Below, piece by piece: positions 45,427 through 54,046 of a stretch of DNA of 64,000 nt. The notes below the pieces were generated by a model that was not told where the DNA came from, did not search any database, and was given only the letters and a program-made list of their open reading frames with translations. Position 1 is the first letter of the stretch. Every line of letters starts with the position of its first letter. The translations under genes and the position numbers were made by a program. This stretch comes from Methanolinea mesophila. GTDB taxonomy: Archaea > Halobacteriota > Methanomicrobia > Methanomicrobiales > Methanospirillaceae. The stretch is taken from contig NZ_JAGGKR010000001.1 of assembly GCF_017873855.1 (NCBI RefSeq), positions 1,369,529 through 1,433,528 of the forward strand, in the 5' to 3' direction.

Positions 45427-45676
45427 AAGTCATTTATAATGACTATTCTATTATTTCAGACCTTTTTTGAGTGTTACGTGACTCTATATCTTTACACGGA
45501 TAAGGACCTATTGTAGAGAGGTAGAATTGTTTATTGAGATCAAAAGATGGGGGTAATACGGTCTGTTCTGTGATATCACCGCGTTTTACAGGAATGATGG
45601 TCTTCAAATTTTAATACGGATTGAAATTAGGCAGCTTCCTCTCTCTATCTCTCACATGAGTGAGAAATGTGGGTAA

Positions 45677-45698
45677 ACCCCTTCATTTCCTATGGAAC
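45677..45698 (-). promoter_or_regulatory. Origin recognition box 3
   Basis: Minus strand reads GTTCCATAGGAAATGAAGGG then GT. Borders the left side of the AT-rich segment. Confidence 0.7.
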
Positions 45699-45914
45699 TA
45701 CTCATAATTAGCATGTATTATGAATTTTGAATGTAGTTTGCCGGGACATCACTCTCTATAGATTCTCTATCTAATTCATATTAATCCGGTATCTATCATG
45801 TGATTTGGCTATATCCCGGATCAATTCAATGCATTTTTATTGAAGAATATTTACAACATACAACAAGCTGCCTTTCCTAAAAAGGGACAAAATATCAAAA
45901 GTGCCTTTCCGGAT
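45699..45914. other. AT-rich duplex-unwinding element of the origin
   Basis: Visibly A+T-rich 216-base stretch between the inward-facing ORBs, with runs such as TAATTAGCATGTATTATGAA and TTTTTATTGAAGAATATTTA, in a GC-rich genome. Likely site of initial melting. Confidence 0.65.
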
Positions 45915-45936
45915 TCTCCAGTGGAAACAATGGGGT
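45915..45936 (+). promoter_or_regulatory. Origin recognition box 4
   Basis: TCTCCAGTGGAAACAATGGG then GT; one of the best matches. Lies right of the AT-rich segment. Confidence 0.8.
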
Positions 45937-46046
45937 CGGGGTGGTCCGAAACAGGAGGTTATTCTTCTAGCGGAAAGACCACAACAGCGCATGAAATGAA
46001 ATCTCTTCATTTTCATTAGATCTTCATGAAACGGAATCAACGTTGA

Positions 46047-46070
46047 TCCTCCAATGGAAACAAAGGGGTG
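46047..46070 (+). promoter_or_regulatory. Origin recognition box 5
   Basis: Core reads CCTCCAATGGAAACAAAGGG then GTG. It lies 68 bases before the orc1/cdc6 start, so binding could also regulate the initiator gene. Confidence 0.8.
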
Positions 46071-46137
46071 TTCGGCACCACAAAAGATCACGTTTTTTAG
46101 GGAAGTGTGCATATGATCCTCTCCTCAGGGGGTACCC

Positions 46138-47421
46138 ATGCCTGACGATCAGGAAACATCACTAGGACTTTTTAAACGATATCTTGCAAATAACAAGATC
46201 TTCAAAAACAGGGAAGTATTGAGACACTCCTACCGCCCCCAAATCCTTCCGCACAGGAGGCCTCAGATCGATCAGGTAGCCTCTATCCTCGCACCTGCGC
46301 TCAAGAACGAAACACCCTCGAACATTCTTATTTATGGAAAGACCGGTACCGGGAAGACCGCCTGCGTACGTTACGTCGGTACCGAACTGGAGAATGCGAG
46401 CGGTCACATGGGAACGACATGCCGCGTGGTGCACCTCAACTGCGAAGTCATCGATACCCAGTACAGGGTACTCGCCCAAATCTCAAAGAGCATGGTCGGA
46501 ACAGATGAACTGGCCAGCGATAAAGCACGCATACACATTCCCATGACCGGATGGCCTACCGACCAGGTGTACCAGGAATTAAAAAACCAGTTGGAATCAT
46601 CGGGAGGGGTCCTCATCATTGTGCTCGACGAGATCGACAAGCTGGTGAAAAAAAGCGGTGACGAGACCCTCTACAACCTCACGAGGATCAACACCGACCT
46701 TCGCCGGTCGAAGGTGAGTGTGATCGGGATCTCGAACGACCTGAGTTTCAAGGATTTCCTTGATCCCCGGGTTCTCTCATCCCTGTCCGAGGAAGAGCTG
46801 GTGTTTCCCCCATATAACGCCCCGCAGCTCTGCGATATTCTTCAGCAGAGGGCTGAAATGGCCTTCGCGGACGGGGCCCTCGATGAAGGGGTTATTCCCC
46901 TTTGCGCGGCCCTGGCGGCACAGGAACATGGGGATGCGAGGAGGGCGCTCGATCTCCTGCGCGTCTCCGGTGAGCTCGCGGACCGGGAGGACGGCGACAG
47001 GGTTACCGAGGCCAACGTGAAGATGGCGCAGGCGAAGATCGAGACGGACAGCATGATCGAGTGCATCGCCACGCTGCCGACACAGAGCAAAGTCGTGCTG
47101 TATTCCATGCTGCTCCTGGAGCAGATGGGCCAGATCATCTTCACCAGCGGGGAAGTGACCAGGATTTACAAGGAACTGGCCCCCGCGCTCGACCTGGACG
47201 TCCTCACCCACCGGAGGATCACCGACCTCATCTCCGAACTGAACATGCTCGGGGTGATCAATACCAGGGTGGTCTCCCGGGGGAGATACGGCAGGACAAA
47301 AGAAATGTGGTTCGACGCCAATACCAGTAAGATATGGGGAGTTATCCTCAACGACCCCCGCCTGAACAGCGACGAGCTGGCGGTCCGGGATCTTGAATGG
47401 GTAAAGTCCCTTTTCAGGTGA
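46138..47421 (+). CDS. cdc6: Orc1/Cdc6 replication initiator
   Basis: 427 residues. AAA+ ATPase that binds ORBs and loads MCM helicase. Walker A ILIYGKTGTGKTACVRY, Walker B VLDEIDKLVKK, sensor 1 VIGISNDLSF, sensor 2 region EHGDARRALDLLRVSGELA, and a C-terminal winged-helix domain (about 315-420) with MLGVINTRVVSRGRYGRTKE. Start supported by an AGGGGG site 6 bases upstream. It directly follows the origin and is followed 6 bases later by the Lrp gene. Confidence 0.96.
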   Translation: MPDDQETSLGLFKRYLANNKIFKNREVLRHSYRPQILPHRRPQIDQVASILAPALKNETPSNILIYGKTGTGKTACVRYVGTELENASGHMGTTCRVVHLNCEVIDTQYRVLAQISKSMVGTDELASDKARIHIPMTGWPTDQVYQELKNQLESSGGVLIIVLDEIDKLVKKSGDETLYNLTRINTDLRRSKVSVIGISNDLSFKDFLDPRVLSSLSEEELVFPPYNAPQLCDILQQRAEMAFADGALDEGVIPLCAALAAQEHGDARRALDLLRVSGELADREDGDRVTEANVKMAQAKIETDSMIECIATLPTQSKVVLYSMLLLEQMGQIIFTSGEVTRIYKELAPALDLDVLTHRRITDLISELNMLGVINTRVVSRGRYGRTKEMWFDANTSKIWGVILNDPRLNSDELAVRDLEWVKSLFR

Positions 47422-47427
47422 ACAAGA

Positions 47428-47919
47428 ATGGACGAGAAAGACCTCCTCCTCCTGCATCTGCTGGAGGACAACAGCCGGCTCTCCATCGGTGAGCTGGCGG
47501 TGATGACCGAGCTTGGGCCACAGGACGCAGAGTGCCGGATTGCCGCCCTTGAGGCAGCAGGGATCATCCGGGGCTACAACGCACTGGTGGACTGGGAGCG
47601 GGCAGGCACCGGGGAGGTCGCCGCAATCATCGAGCTCAAGGTCAACCCCGAGCGGGACTACGGTTACGATCGTATCGCCGAGCGGATCTCCCGGTTCCGC
47701 CAGGTCCGCTCCCTGCGGCTCATAACGGGGGCATATGATCTCCAGATAATCGTAACCGGTAAAAGCATGCAGGACATCGCCAGGTTCGTCTCCGAGTACA
47801 TCGCGCCTATGGACCGGATCCGGGAAACGGCCACCCATATTATCATGAAGTCCTATAAGGAAAACGGGCATGCATTCCTCGAAAAAGAGTCCGGTGAGCG
47901 GATTCCCTTCTCCCCGTAA
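47428..47919 (+). CDS. Lrp/AsnC family transcriptional regulator
   Basis: 163 residues. N-terminal winged HTH (about 3-50: LLHLLEDNSRLSIGELAVMT) and C-terminal RAM/AsnC ligand-binding domain (about 66-140: AAIIELKVNPERDYGYDRIAERIS, ITGAYDLQIIV). Probably binds an amino acid. Adjacent to and co-oriented with an aminotransferase gene (stop to start a few bases), so it may regulate that gene. Confidence 0.92.
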   Translation: MDEKDLLLLHLLEDNSRLSIGELAVMTELGPQDAECRIAALEAAGIIRGYNALVDWERAGTGEVAAIIELKVNPERDYGYDRIAERISRFRQVRSLRLITGAYDLQIIVTGKSMQDIARFVSEYIAPMDRIRETATHIIMKSYKENGHAFLEKESGERIPFSP

Positions 47920-47930
47920 CGGTGATGGCG

Positions 47931-49097
47931 ATGAGGGATTTTGTCTCAGGACGGGCCAGAACTATCCCCCCCTCGGGGATACGCAGGTTTTTCGATCTCG
48001 CGCTCACCATGGAGGATGTCATATCCCTGGGGGTGGGAGAACCTGATTTTTCCACGCCGTGGAACCTCTGCGAGGCGAGCATCTATTCAATCGAGCAGGG
48101 GGGGACCTCGTATACCTCGAACAGGGGGCTGCAGACGTTGCGTGAAGCACTCTCCCGGTGGCTCGCCCAGAGGTACGGGCTGACCTATAGCCCGGACCGG
48201 GAGATGGTAATCACCACCGGGGTCTCCGAAGGGCTCGACATTGCGGTCCGGGCGATCACCGACCCGGGAGACGAGATACTGGTGGGGGAACCCTGCTATG
48301 TCTCTTACGCACCCTGTGTCACTCTCGCCGGGGGTACGCCGGTGCCGGTCGCGTGCGGCGAGGAGGACCGCTTCCGTCTCAACCCTGACAGGGTGATGGA
48401 ACGTCTCTCCCCCCGCAGCAAAGCGCTGATCATGAATTTTCCCAATAATCCCACCGGGGCGGTGATGCGGCGTGAAGACCTGAAGGGGATCGCGGATATC
48501 GCCGTCGATCACGATCTCCTGGTGATAAGCGACGAGGTCTATTCGGAACTCACCTATGACGGGGAGCACGCATCCACGGCAACGGTGGGAGACCTCTGGG
48601 AACGGACCATTACCCTGAACGGGTTCTCCAAGGCGTACGCGATGACGGGGTGGAGGATAGGGTACCTCTGCGCACCCGAACCCATCTGCGATGCGGCACT
48701 CAAGATTCACCAGTATGTCATGCTCTGCGCCCCGGTGATGGGCCAGATCGCCGCACTCGAGGGGATCAGGAAGGGGGAGGCTGAGAAAGACCAGATGGTC
48801 CGGGAGTACCGGGTCAGGAGAAACCTGATCGTTGACGGGCTCAACAGGATAGGCCTCTCCTGTCATGTCCCCGAAGGGGCATTTTATGCATTCCCGTCAG
48901 TCGCATCGACCGGTATGTCGGACCACGAATTTGCCGAGAGGCTCCTCAAGGAAGAGCATGTAGGGGTCGTCCCGGGAAGCGTCTTCGGTGAGGGCGGAAA
49001 GGACCACCTCAGATGTGCCTACGCCGTCTCCCGGGAGGACTTAAAAGAGGCCCTGAAACGGATGGAGCGTTTCATCGCCGCCAACAGTTCTTCATGA
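47931..49097 (+). CDS. PLP-dependent aminotransferase, class I/II
   Basis: 388 residues from ATG 47931; GTG 47922 and ATG 47925 are also open and the GGTGAT ribosome site overlaps them. Fold type I transaminase: LGVGEPDFSTP, TSYTSNRGLQTLREAL, MNFPNNPTGAVM, ISDEVYSEL and the PLP lysine in TLNGFSKAYAMTGWRIGYL. Probably acts on aspartate, aromatic or branched amino acids; cannot be narrowed. Follows the Lrp gene, which suggests amino-acid control. Confidence 0.92.
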   Translation: MRDFVSGRARTIPPSGIRRFFDLALTMEDVISLGVGEPDFSTPWNLCEASIYSIEQGGTSYTSNRGLQTLREALSRWLAQRYGLTYSPDREMVITTGVSEGLDIAVRAITDPGDEILVGEPCYVSYAPCVTLAGGTPVPVACGEEDRFRLNPDRVMERLSPRSKALIMNFPNNPTGAVMRREDLKGIADIAVDHDLLVISDEVYSELTYDGEHASTATVGDLWERTITLNGFSKAYAMTGWRIGYLCAPEPICDAALKIHQYVMLCAPVMGQIAALEGIRKGEAEKDQMVREYRVRRNLIVDGLNRIGLSCHVPEGAFYAFPSVASTGMSDHEFAERLLKEEHVGVVPGSVFGEGGKDHLRCAYAVSREDLKEALKRMERFIAANSSS

Positions 49098-49165
49098 GCA
49101 TTCCTTCCCTCCCCACGTTATTTTGATCACAACCGTTATCACGCGCAATTGCCATCCACTACTCC

Positions 49166-49495
49166 ATGAGACTGGTCACTGTCAATGCCACCGTGGATCT
49201 TCTCGCCCTGATCGCATTCATTCCTACATTTATTACGGGTGCGGTGCTCCTGTGGGTCCTTCCCTCCGGAAACGGGGGATTTCTGGGCCAGGGAGGATTT
49301 TCAACAGGCGCAAACGTCTTCCTGGGAGTGAACCGCCAGATATGGGTAAACGTCCACGATGTCTGGTCGATGCTGTTCACGCTCCTCCTGGTCCTGCACC
49401 TTGTCCTGCACTGGAGGTACTTCCGAAACATCGACCGTTGTTTCCGGGCAAAAAACAAGGAAAAATGCCAGGTGGAGGACGAAACCGGCGGATAA
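49166..49495 (+). CDS. Small DUF4405-type membrane protein
   Basis: 109 residues. Two to three TM helices (about 8-33, 62-86) with histidines in WVNVHDVWSMLFTLLLVLHL and HWRYFRN; this spacing is typical of DUF4405, which resembles a cytochrome-b-like four-helix unit and may bind haem or act as a redox anchor. Charged C-terminal tail. No partner gene nearby. Confidence 0.75.
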   Translation: MRLVTVNATVDLLALIAFIPTFITGAVLLWVLPSGNGGFLGQGGFSTGANVFLGVNRQIWVNVHDVWSMLFTLLLVLHLVLHWRYFRNIDRCFRAKNKEKCQVEDETGG

Positions 49496-49519
49496 TTTCG
49501 AACGTGGACACGAGGATAT

Positions 49520-49539
49520 CAAAATCGCTCTGATTTTTG
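49520..49539 (+). terminator. Hairpin terminator after the DUF4405 gene
   Basis: CAAAATC - loop GCTCT - GATTTTTG, near-perfect short stem ending in T residues, 25 bases past the stop. Confidence 0.4.
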
Positions 49540-49827
49540 TATGCACATCGTGGGGGAGAGAATGTTCCGGGGCCACATCTCTCCCCAATTTCCCTAATGA
49601 CCATGCAATATCCGGGGCAGCGGATGGCTGCTCCTGCTCGCAATCAAACCCCGAAAATCCATGAATGGTTAATTACCCGGGACGGGAATGGTAAGGCTTT
49701 TTGCCCGGATACAGGATTTTGGAATTCAATTTCATGGGAATAGCATCACCCGGGCATCTCCCTGTTTCCGATAAAATCCAGGCATAAGTCCCTCCCCGGT
49801 ATGCTGCATTCTCCCGGGTGCGAGGGG

Positions 49828-49843
49828 GTGTATAATTTTATGG
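49828..49843 (+). promoter_or_regulatory. TATA box for purA
   Basis: GTGTATAATTTTATGG, about 40 bases before ATG 49875; no Shine-Dalgarno site is evident in the short leader. Confidence 0.55.
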
Positions 49844-49874
49844 CGTATCTCGTCTCATACTGTACGGTTGCACA

Positions 49875-50885
49875 ATGAGCTGTACGATCATAGTCGGCGG
49901 ATTTTTTGGGGATGAAGGAAAGGGCAAAATTGTAGCCCATATCGCACATCACGACAGGCCGACCATAATCTCACGCGGTGGAGTCGGCCCGAACGCGGGT
50001 CATACCGTCCAGGTGGGAGATAAGGAGTACGGGGTACGGATGGTACCGTCCGGCTTCATCTATCCGGATGCACGACTGTTCATCGGCACCGGGGTACTGG
50101 TGGACCCCCGGGTGTTCGCGCACGAGATAGACCTGCTCGGGGTGGGAGACCGGACGTTTGTCGACCACCGGTGCGGCATCATCGAGGAGGAGCACATCCG
50201 GAGGGATAAGGGCAGCGAACACCTGGCGAAGACGATCGGGAGCACCGGGAGCGGGTGCGGTCCGGCGAACTCGGACCGGGTACTGCGGACCTCCCGCCAG
50301 GCCAAGGACGTCCCGGAGCTGCAGCCTTATCTGATCGATGTTCCCCTGGAGCTGAACACCGCGATGGACCGGGGAGAGACGGTACTCCTCGAGGGGACCC
50401 AGGGGTTCGGCATCTCACTCTATTTCGGCACGTACCCCTTCGTGACCAGCAAAGACACATCCGCCTCCCAGATCGCGGCGGACAACGGGGTCGGGCCCAC
50501 CAGGATCGACGACGTGGTGGTGGTCTTCAAGGCGTTCCCCACCAGGGTCGGCGAAGGACCGTTCTCGACCGAGATGGCGAGATCCGTCTCCGACAGCATG
50601 GGGATCCAGGAGTTCGGGACCGTCACCCACCGCCAGCGTAGGATCGGCCAGTGGGACGGGGAGATGGCGCATTACTCAGCGATGATCAACGGCTGTACCC
50701 AGGCTGCCATCACCGGGATCGACCGGGTGGACAAGGCCTGCTACGGGATCAGGGAATACTCGAAACTGACCCCCAAGGCGAGGGAGTTCCTGGCGCAGGC
50801 CGAAGAGGATATCGGCCATCCCATCACCCTTATCTCCACGGGGCCGGAGATTACCCAGATCATCGATATCCGGGATCAGTCATGA
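49875..50885 (+). CDS. purA: Adenylosuccinate synthetase (archaeal short type)
   Basis: 336 residues, about 90 shorter than bacterial PurA, which is normal for archaea. Joins IMP and aspartate using GTP, first step of AMP synthesis. GGFFGDEGKGKIVAHI (P-loop and catalytic D), SRGGVGPNAGHTV, LLEGTQGFGISLYFGTYPFVTS and VTHRQRRIGQWD are visible. Overlaps the Trm112-like gene by ATGA. Confidence 0.95.
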   Translation: MSCTIIVGGFFGDEGKGKIVAHIAHHDRPTIISRGGVGPNAGHTVQVGDKEYGVRMVPSGFIYPDARLFIGTGVLVDPRVFAHEIDLLGVGDRTFVDHRCGIIEEEHIRRDKGSEHLAKTIGSTGSGCGPANSDRVLRTSRQAKDVPELQPYLIDVPLELNTAMDRGETVLLEGTQGFGISLYFGTYPFVTSKDTSASQIAADNGVGPTRIDDVVVVFKAFPTRVGEGPFSTEMARSVSDSMGIQEFGTVTHRQRRIGQWDGEMAHYSAMINGCTQAAITGIDRVDKACYGIREYSKLTPKAREFLAQAEEDIGHPITLISTGPEITQIIDIRDQS

Positions 50886-51076
50886 AGAGGAGCCTCCACG
50901 CCATACTCTGTTGCCCGGTATGCAAAGGGGACCTGACGCTTGCCGTAACCCAGGAGAACGACGATGAGATCCTCGAGGGTACGCTCACCTGCGCCTCTTG
51001 CCGGGTGTCTTACCCGATAGAGGACGGAATACCGGACCTTATCCCCAGGAACGCGGACGCAGGGTGCGTGGATTAA
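50882..51076 (+). CDS. Trm112-like zinc-binding protein
   Basis: 64 residues. Trm112 family: LHAILCCPVCKGDLTL, then a second knuckle LTCASCRVSYPIEDGIPDL, with CPVC and CASC forming the zinc site. Trm112 proteins activate several SAM methyltransferases acting on tRNA, rRNA and release factors. Coupled to purA, with no obvious functional link. Confidence 0.88.
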   Translation: MKRSLHAILCCPVCKGDLTLAVTQENDDEILEGTLTCASCRVSYPIEDGIPDLIPRNADAGCVD

Positions 51077-51140
51077 CCATAGAATATCGTAGAATGCCGG
51101 GATATCTCACCATTCCCTTTATCGTGCATTCTTCCCTCAT

Positions 51141-51150
51141 TTTTATAAGG
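51141..51150 (+). promoter_or_regulatory. TATA box upstream of cobD
   Basis: TTTTATAAGG about 90 bases before the GTG start, implying a leader of roughly 65 nucleotides. No known riboswitch is recognisable in it. Confidence 0.4.
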
Positions 51151-51238
51151 ACATGGCTTCGCCGGTTTCCTGCCCGGTATGCGTGCTACGGTGGGGATCC
51201 GGCGGTCTTTCACATCCGGACTGCGGGGTGCTTGACGC

Positions 51239-52180
51239 GTGGATAACGAGATTATACTGCTGTTTCTTCCGCTGGTCATTCCTCTGGCGCTTGTGGTAGA
51301 CCGGGTCCTGGGGGACCCGCATTCGGGGTTCCACCCGGTAGCGCTCCTCGGATCGTGCATCGGTGTCTGGGGACGGCCGGATCGTTATTCTCCCGGGTTC
51401 CAGCGTGCCGCCGGGGCGATCTTCTGGGTGATCACCGCGGTCGTCTTTGCCCTTCCCTTCTTTCTCGTCCAGTTCTATGCTCCCGCACTCGTGATTCTCA
51501 TCCTCGGCCCCTTTCTCCTCAAGGTCTGTTTTGCATGGCGATCCCTCGAGGAGCACCTTTATTCGGTGGTGGAGACCACTTCCTCCTCGCTCCAGGAGGC
51601 CAGGGGAAAAGCCGGACTCCTCGTGAGCAGGGATACCCTCGGACTCAACGAAGAGCAGGTTCTCTCCGCGGCGTACGAGTCAGTCACCGAGAACCTGGTG
51701 GACAGCATCGTCTCTCCGCTTTTCTATTACGGCCTTTTCGGGCTTACCGGGGCCGCGGTCTACCGGGCAGCGAACACCATGGATGCCATGCTCGGATACC
51801 GGGACGAACGTGCCCGGATCGGCTGGTGGTCCGCGAGAGCAGACGACATCGCGAATTATATCCCGGCGAGGGTTACGGGAGGGCTGCTTCTCCTCTATTT
51901 TGCGGCGAAAGGAAGGTTTGGACCCGCATGGCAGGCTTTTTTGAAGGACAGACATAAACGACCCGGATTCAACGGCGGGATATCCATGTCCATCATGGCG
52001 GGAGGAGTGGGGATCAGGTTCGAGAAGCCCGGGGTCTATACCATCGGTCCCGGGGAGCGGTCGCTTAAAGAGGCCGGGATTGAGATAATCAGGGCCGAAC
52101 GGGCGATAACCATCATATTCGCCACAATACTTACCACACTACTTTTATTGGGATCATTCGCCCAATATATAGGCGTATGA
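51239..52180 (+). CDS. cobD: Adenosylcobinamide-phosphate synthase CobD/CbiB
   Basis: 313 residues from a GTG start. Polytopic membrane protein that attaches aminopropanol phosphate to adenosylcobyric acid. Family marks: [66 protein letters not shown] and [11 protein letters not shown]. Cobamides are essential to methanogens (Mtr). Overlaps pdxS by ATGA; cofactor genes grouped. Confidence 0.93.
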   Translation: MDNEIILLFLPLVIPLALVVDRVLGDPHSGFHPVALLGSCIGVWGRPDRYSPGFQRAAGAIFWVITAVVFALPFFLVQFYAPALVILILGPFLLKVCFAWRSLEEHLYSVVETTSSSLQEARGKAGLLVSRDTLGLNEEQVLSAAYESVTENLVDSIVSPLFYYGLFGLTGAAVYRAANTMDAMLGYRDERARIGWWSARADDIANYIPARVTGGLLLLYFAAKGRFGPAWQAFLKDRHKRPGFNGGISMSIMAGGVGIRFEKPGVYTIGPGERSLKEAGIEIIRAERAITIIFATILTTLLLLGSFAQYIGV

Positions 52181-53073
52181 GACTCGAGGAACTGAGGTTC
52201 GGCACCGAGTTGATAAAACGCGGTTTTGCGTCCATGCAGAAGGGAGGGGTGATCATGGACGTGGTCAATGCCGAACAGGCGACCATCGCCGAGCAGGCGG
52301 GGGCCGTGGCCGTCATGGCCCTGGAGCGGGTGCCGGCCGATATCAGGAAAGCGGGCGGGGTAGCCCGCATGGCGGACCCGGAGAAGATCCTGGAGATCAT
52401 GGATGCGGTCTCCATCCCGGTAATGGGAAAGGTCCGGATAGGCCATTTTGTTGAGGCTCAGGTTCTCGAGGCGCTGGGGGTGGATATGATCGATGAGAGC
52501 GAGGTGCTCACCCCTGCGGACGAGCAGTTCCATATCGAGAAGTCCAAATTCACCGTCCCCTTCGTGTGCGGCGCCCGGGACCTGGGAGAAGCGATGCGCC
52601 GTATCCACGAGGGAGCGGCCATGATCCGGACCAAAGGCGAGGCCGGCACCGGCAACGTGGTCGAGGCGGTCCGTCATATGCGGGCGATCATGGGCGAAAT
52701 CCGTGCCCTCCAGGGACGCTCCCCCCAGGAGATAGTTGACCGGGCGAGGGACCTGGAGGCCCCCGCAGAGATCCTTCTCGAGACGGTGAAACTAGGCAGG
52801 CTTCCGGTGGTGAACTTCTCCGCCGGCGGGATTGCCACCCCTGCAGACGCGGCAATGATGATGCAGCTCGGAGCAGACGGGGTCTTCGTGGGTTCAGGGA
52901 TCTTCCTCTCGGAAAATCCCGAAAGGATGGCCAGGGCGATCGTCGAGGCGGTAAACCACTACGATGAGCCAGGCATTGTCGCCGAGGTGAGCAAAGGCCT
53001 CGGAGATGCCATGCGTGGCCTTGACGTGCACACCCTTCGCGAAGATGAGGTGCTCCAGTACCGTGGACGTTAA
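52177..53073 (+). CDS. pdxS: Pyridoxal 5'-phosphate synthase lyase subunit PdxS
   Basis: 298 residues. Makes PLP from ribose 5-phosphate, glyceraldehyde 3-phosphate and ammonia. [22 protein letters not shown] (with catalytic D), [16 protein letters not shown] (Schiff-base lysine), [35 protein letters not shown]. Overlaps cobD upstream and pdxT downstream. Confidence 0.97.
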   Translation: MRLEELRFGTELIKRGFASMQKGGVIMDVVNAEQATIAEQAGAVAVMALERVPADIRKAGGVARMADPEKILEIMDAVSIPVMGKVRIGHFVEAQVLEALGVDMIDESEVLTPADEQFHIEKSKFTVPFVCGARDLGEAMRRIHEGAAMIRTKGEAGTGNVVEAVRHMRAIMGEIRALQGRSPQEIVDRARDLEAPAEILLETVKLGRLPVVNFSAGGIATPADAAMMMQLGADGVFVGSGIFLSENPERMARAIVEAVNHYDEPGIVAEVSKGLGDAMRGLDVHTLREDEVLQYRGR

Positions 53074-53650
53074 GATCGGGGTACTGGCCCTCCAGGGCAA
53101 TGTGAGCGAGCATATCAGGGCTTTCGAAGGAGCGCTCCAAGAGATGGGTTTTCCGGGGGAGAGGGTCGTCCCGCTCCGTAACGCGGACCAAATCCCCGAC
53201 CTCGATGCCATTGCGATTCCCGGCGGCGAATCGACCACGATATCCAGGCTGATCGATAAGAACGGGATGTATACCCCACTCACTGAGTTCGGGGGGGGGA
53301 TCTTCGCCACCTGCGCAGGGATGGTGATCATTGCCAGGGAGGTTGACGACCCCCGCGTTCACCCGCTCGGCCTCATCGGGATCGGGGTGCAGCGGAACGC
53401 GTTCGGCCGCCAGAAGGAATCGTTCGAGACAGACCTTCCTGTTAAAGGGCTGGAATTCCCGTTCCATGCGGTGTTCATCCGTGCTCCGGTAGCGGTGAGC
53501 CATGATCCCGGTGTAGACGTGCTGGCCCGCATCGATGCGGGAATCGTCGCGGTGACCAGCGGGAAGCATATGGCGCTCGCGTTCCACCCCGAGCTGGGGA
53601 CCGACTACCGACTCCACCGGCTGTTCCTTGAAAACCTGGGGATCTTTTAG
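53063..53650 (+). CDS. pdxT: Pyridoxal 5'-phosphate synthase glutaminase subunit PdxT
   Basis: 195 residues from GTG 53063, chosen because [17 protein letters not shown] starts the domain and GAGGTG lies 10 bases upstream; an ATG at 53045 is also open. Class I glutamine amidotransferase: nucleophile in FATCAGMVI, His/Glu in [14 protein letters not shown], and the oxyanion region PGGESTTI. Supplies ammonia to PdxS. Overlaps pdxS by 11 bases. Confidence 0.95.
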   Translation: MDVKIGVLALQGNVSEHIRAFEGALQEMGFPGERVVPLRNADQIPDLDAIAIPGGESTTISRLIDKNGMYTPLTEFGGGIFATCAGMVIIAREVDDPRVHPLGLIGIGVQRNAFGRQKESFETDLPVKGLEFPFHAVFIRAPVAVSHDPGVDVLARIDAGIVAVTSGKHMALAFHPELGTDYRLHRLFLENLGIF

Positions 53651-53660
53651 TTTTTTTTCC
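53651..53660 (+). terminator. T-run terminator after pdxT
   Basis: Eight or more T residues within the ten bases after the stop codon TAG, followed by CCCCCGGGG. Confidence 0.5.
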
Positions 53661-53849
53661 CCCGGGGTTCTTATCGCCAGTTGGACTGATATCTTTTCCA
53701 TCCAAAACGGAAGAAATCTCTCGAAATTCCTCTTTTTCAGTTAATCAAATTTTGTTTAGTTCTGTTGACAATCCCAATCTCCTTCATTTACGATCCGGTT
53801 CTCAAGGGCTTTGCCAGGGTAGTTGACGATTGCAAATTTATGTTGCATG

Positions 53850-53890
53850 ACGCTCCAGGGGCTGCCGCCCCGCCGCTATGGCGCCCCGCA
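53850..53890 (+). repeat. Dispersed GC-rich repeat, copy 4
   Basis: GCTCCAGGGGCTGCCGCCCC then GCCGCTATGGCGCCCC. Matches copy 1 at 12072 over its length, including the bases before GCTCCAG. Confidence 0.6.
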
Positions 53891-54036
53891 CAGGATACTC
53901 GTGGAAATTACCTGACTTGTCGAGTGCAGGCAGGTTCTCCGTAGCCAGGGAGGATCAAGTCGAAAGAGTCAGACTATGTTTTCACAAGCCTCTATCTTCA
54001 CTGAGTAAGATCACAAAATGTGTTCTTAAAAAGCGT

Positions 54037-54044
54037 AAAAAAAA
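54037..54044 (-). terminator. T-run terminator after hppA
   Basis: A8 on the plus strand, i.e. T8 on the coding strand, 3 bases past the hppA stop. Confidence 0.5.
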
Positions 54045-54046
54045 GA

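Larger units (their letters stand above)
45032..46137. other. Probable chromosomal replication origin (oriC)
   Basis: A 1.1 kb gap with no plausible gene, directly upstream of orc1/cdc6. It contains five ORB-type boxes: three in minus orientation (45110, 45406, 45677) and two in plus orientation (45915, 46047), facing each other across an AT-rich segment (45699-45914). This arrangement, ORBs in inverted orientation flanking a duplex-unwinding element beside the initiator gene, is the standard archaeal origin layout. Confidence 0.85.
49496..49874. other. Intergenic region upstream of purA
   Basis: 379 bases. Holds the hairpin at 49520 and the purA TATA box; otherwise I see no gene or repeat. 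Small open frames lack ribosome sites. Confidence 0.5.
53651..54046. other. Intergenic region with dispersed repeat, between pdxT and hppA
   Basis: 396 bases, partly AT-rich at its left end (53711-53770). Contains the GC-rich repeat at 53850-53890 and convergent terminators: a T-run for pdxT and an A8 tract (54037-54044) that is a T-run for hppA. Confidence 0.5.

Noticed and set aside
51151-51238. Possible cobalamin riboswitch before cobD
   Set aside because: The leader is too short (about 65-70 bases) and lacks the conserved B12-box sequence.
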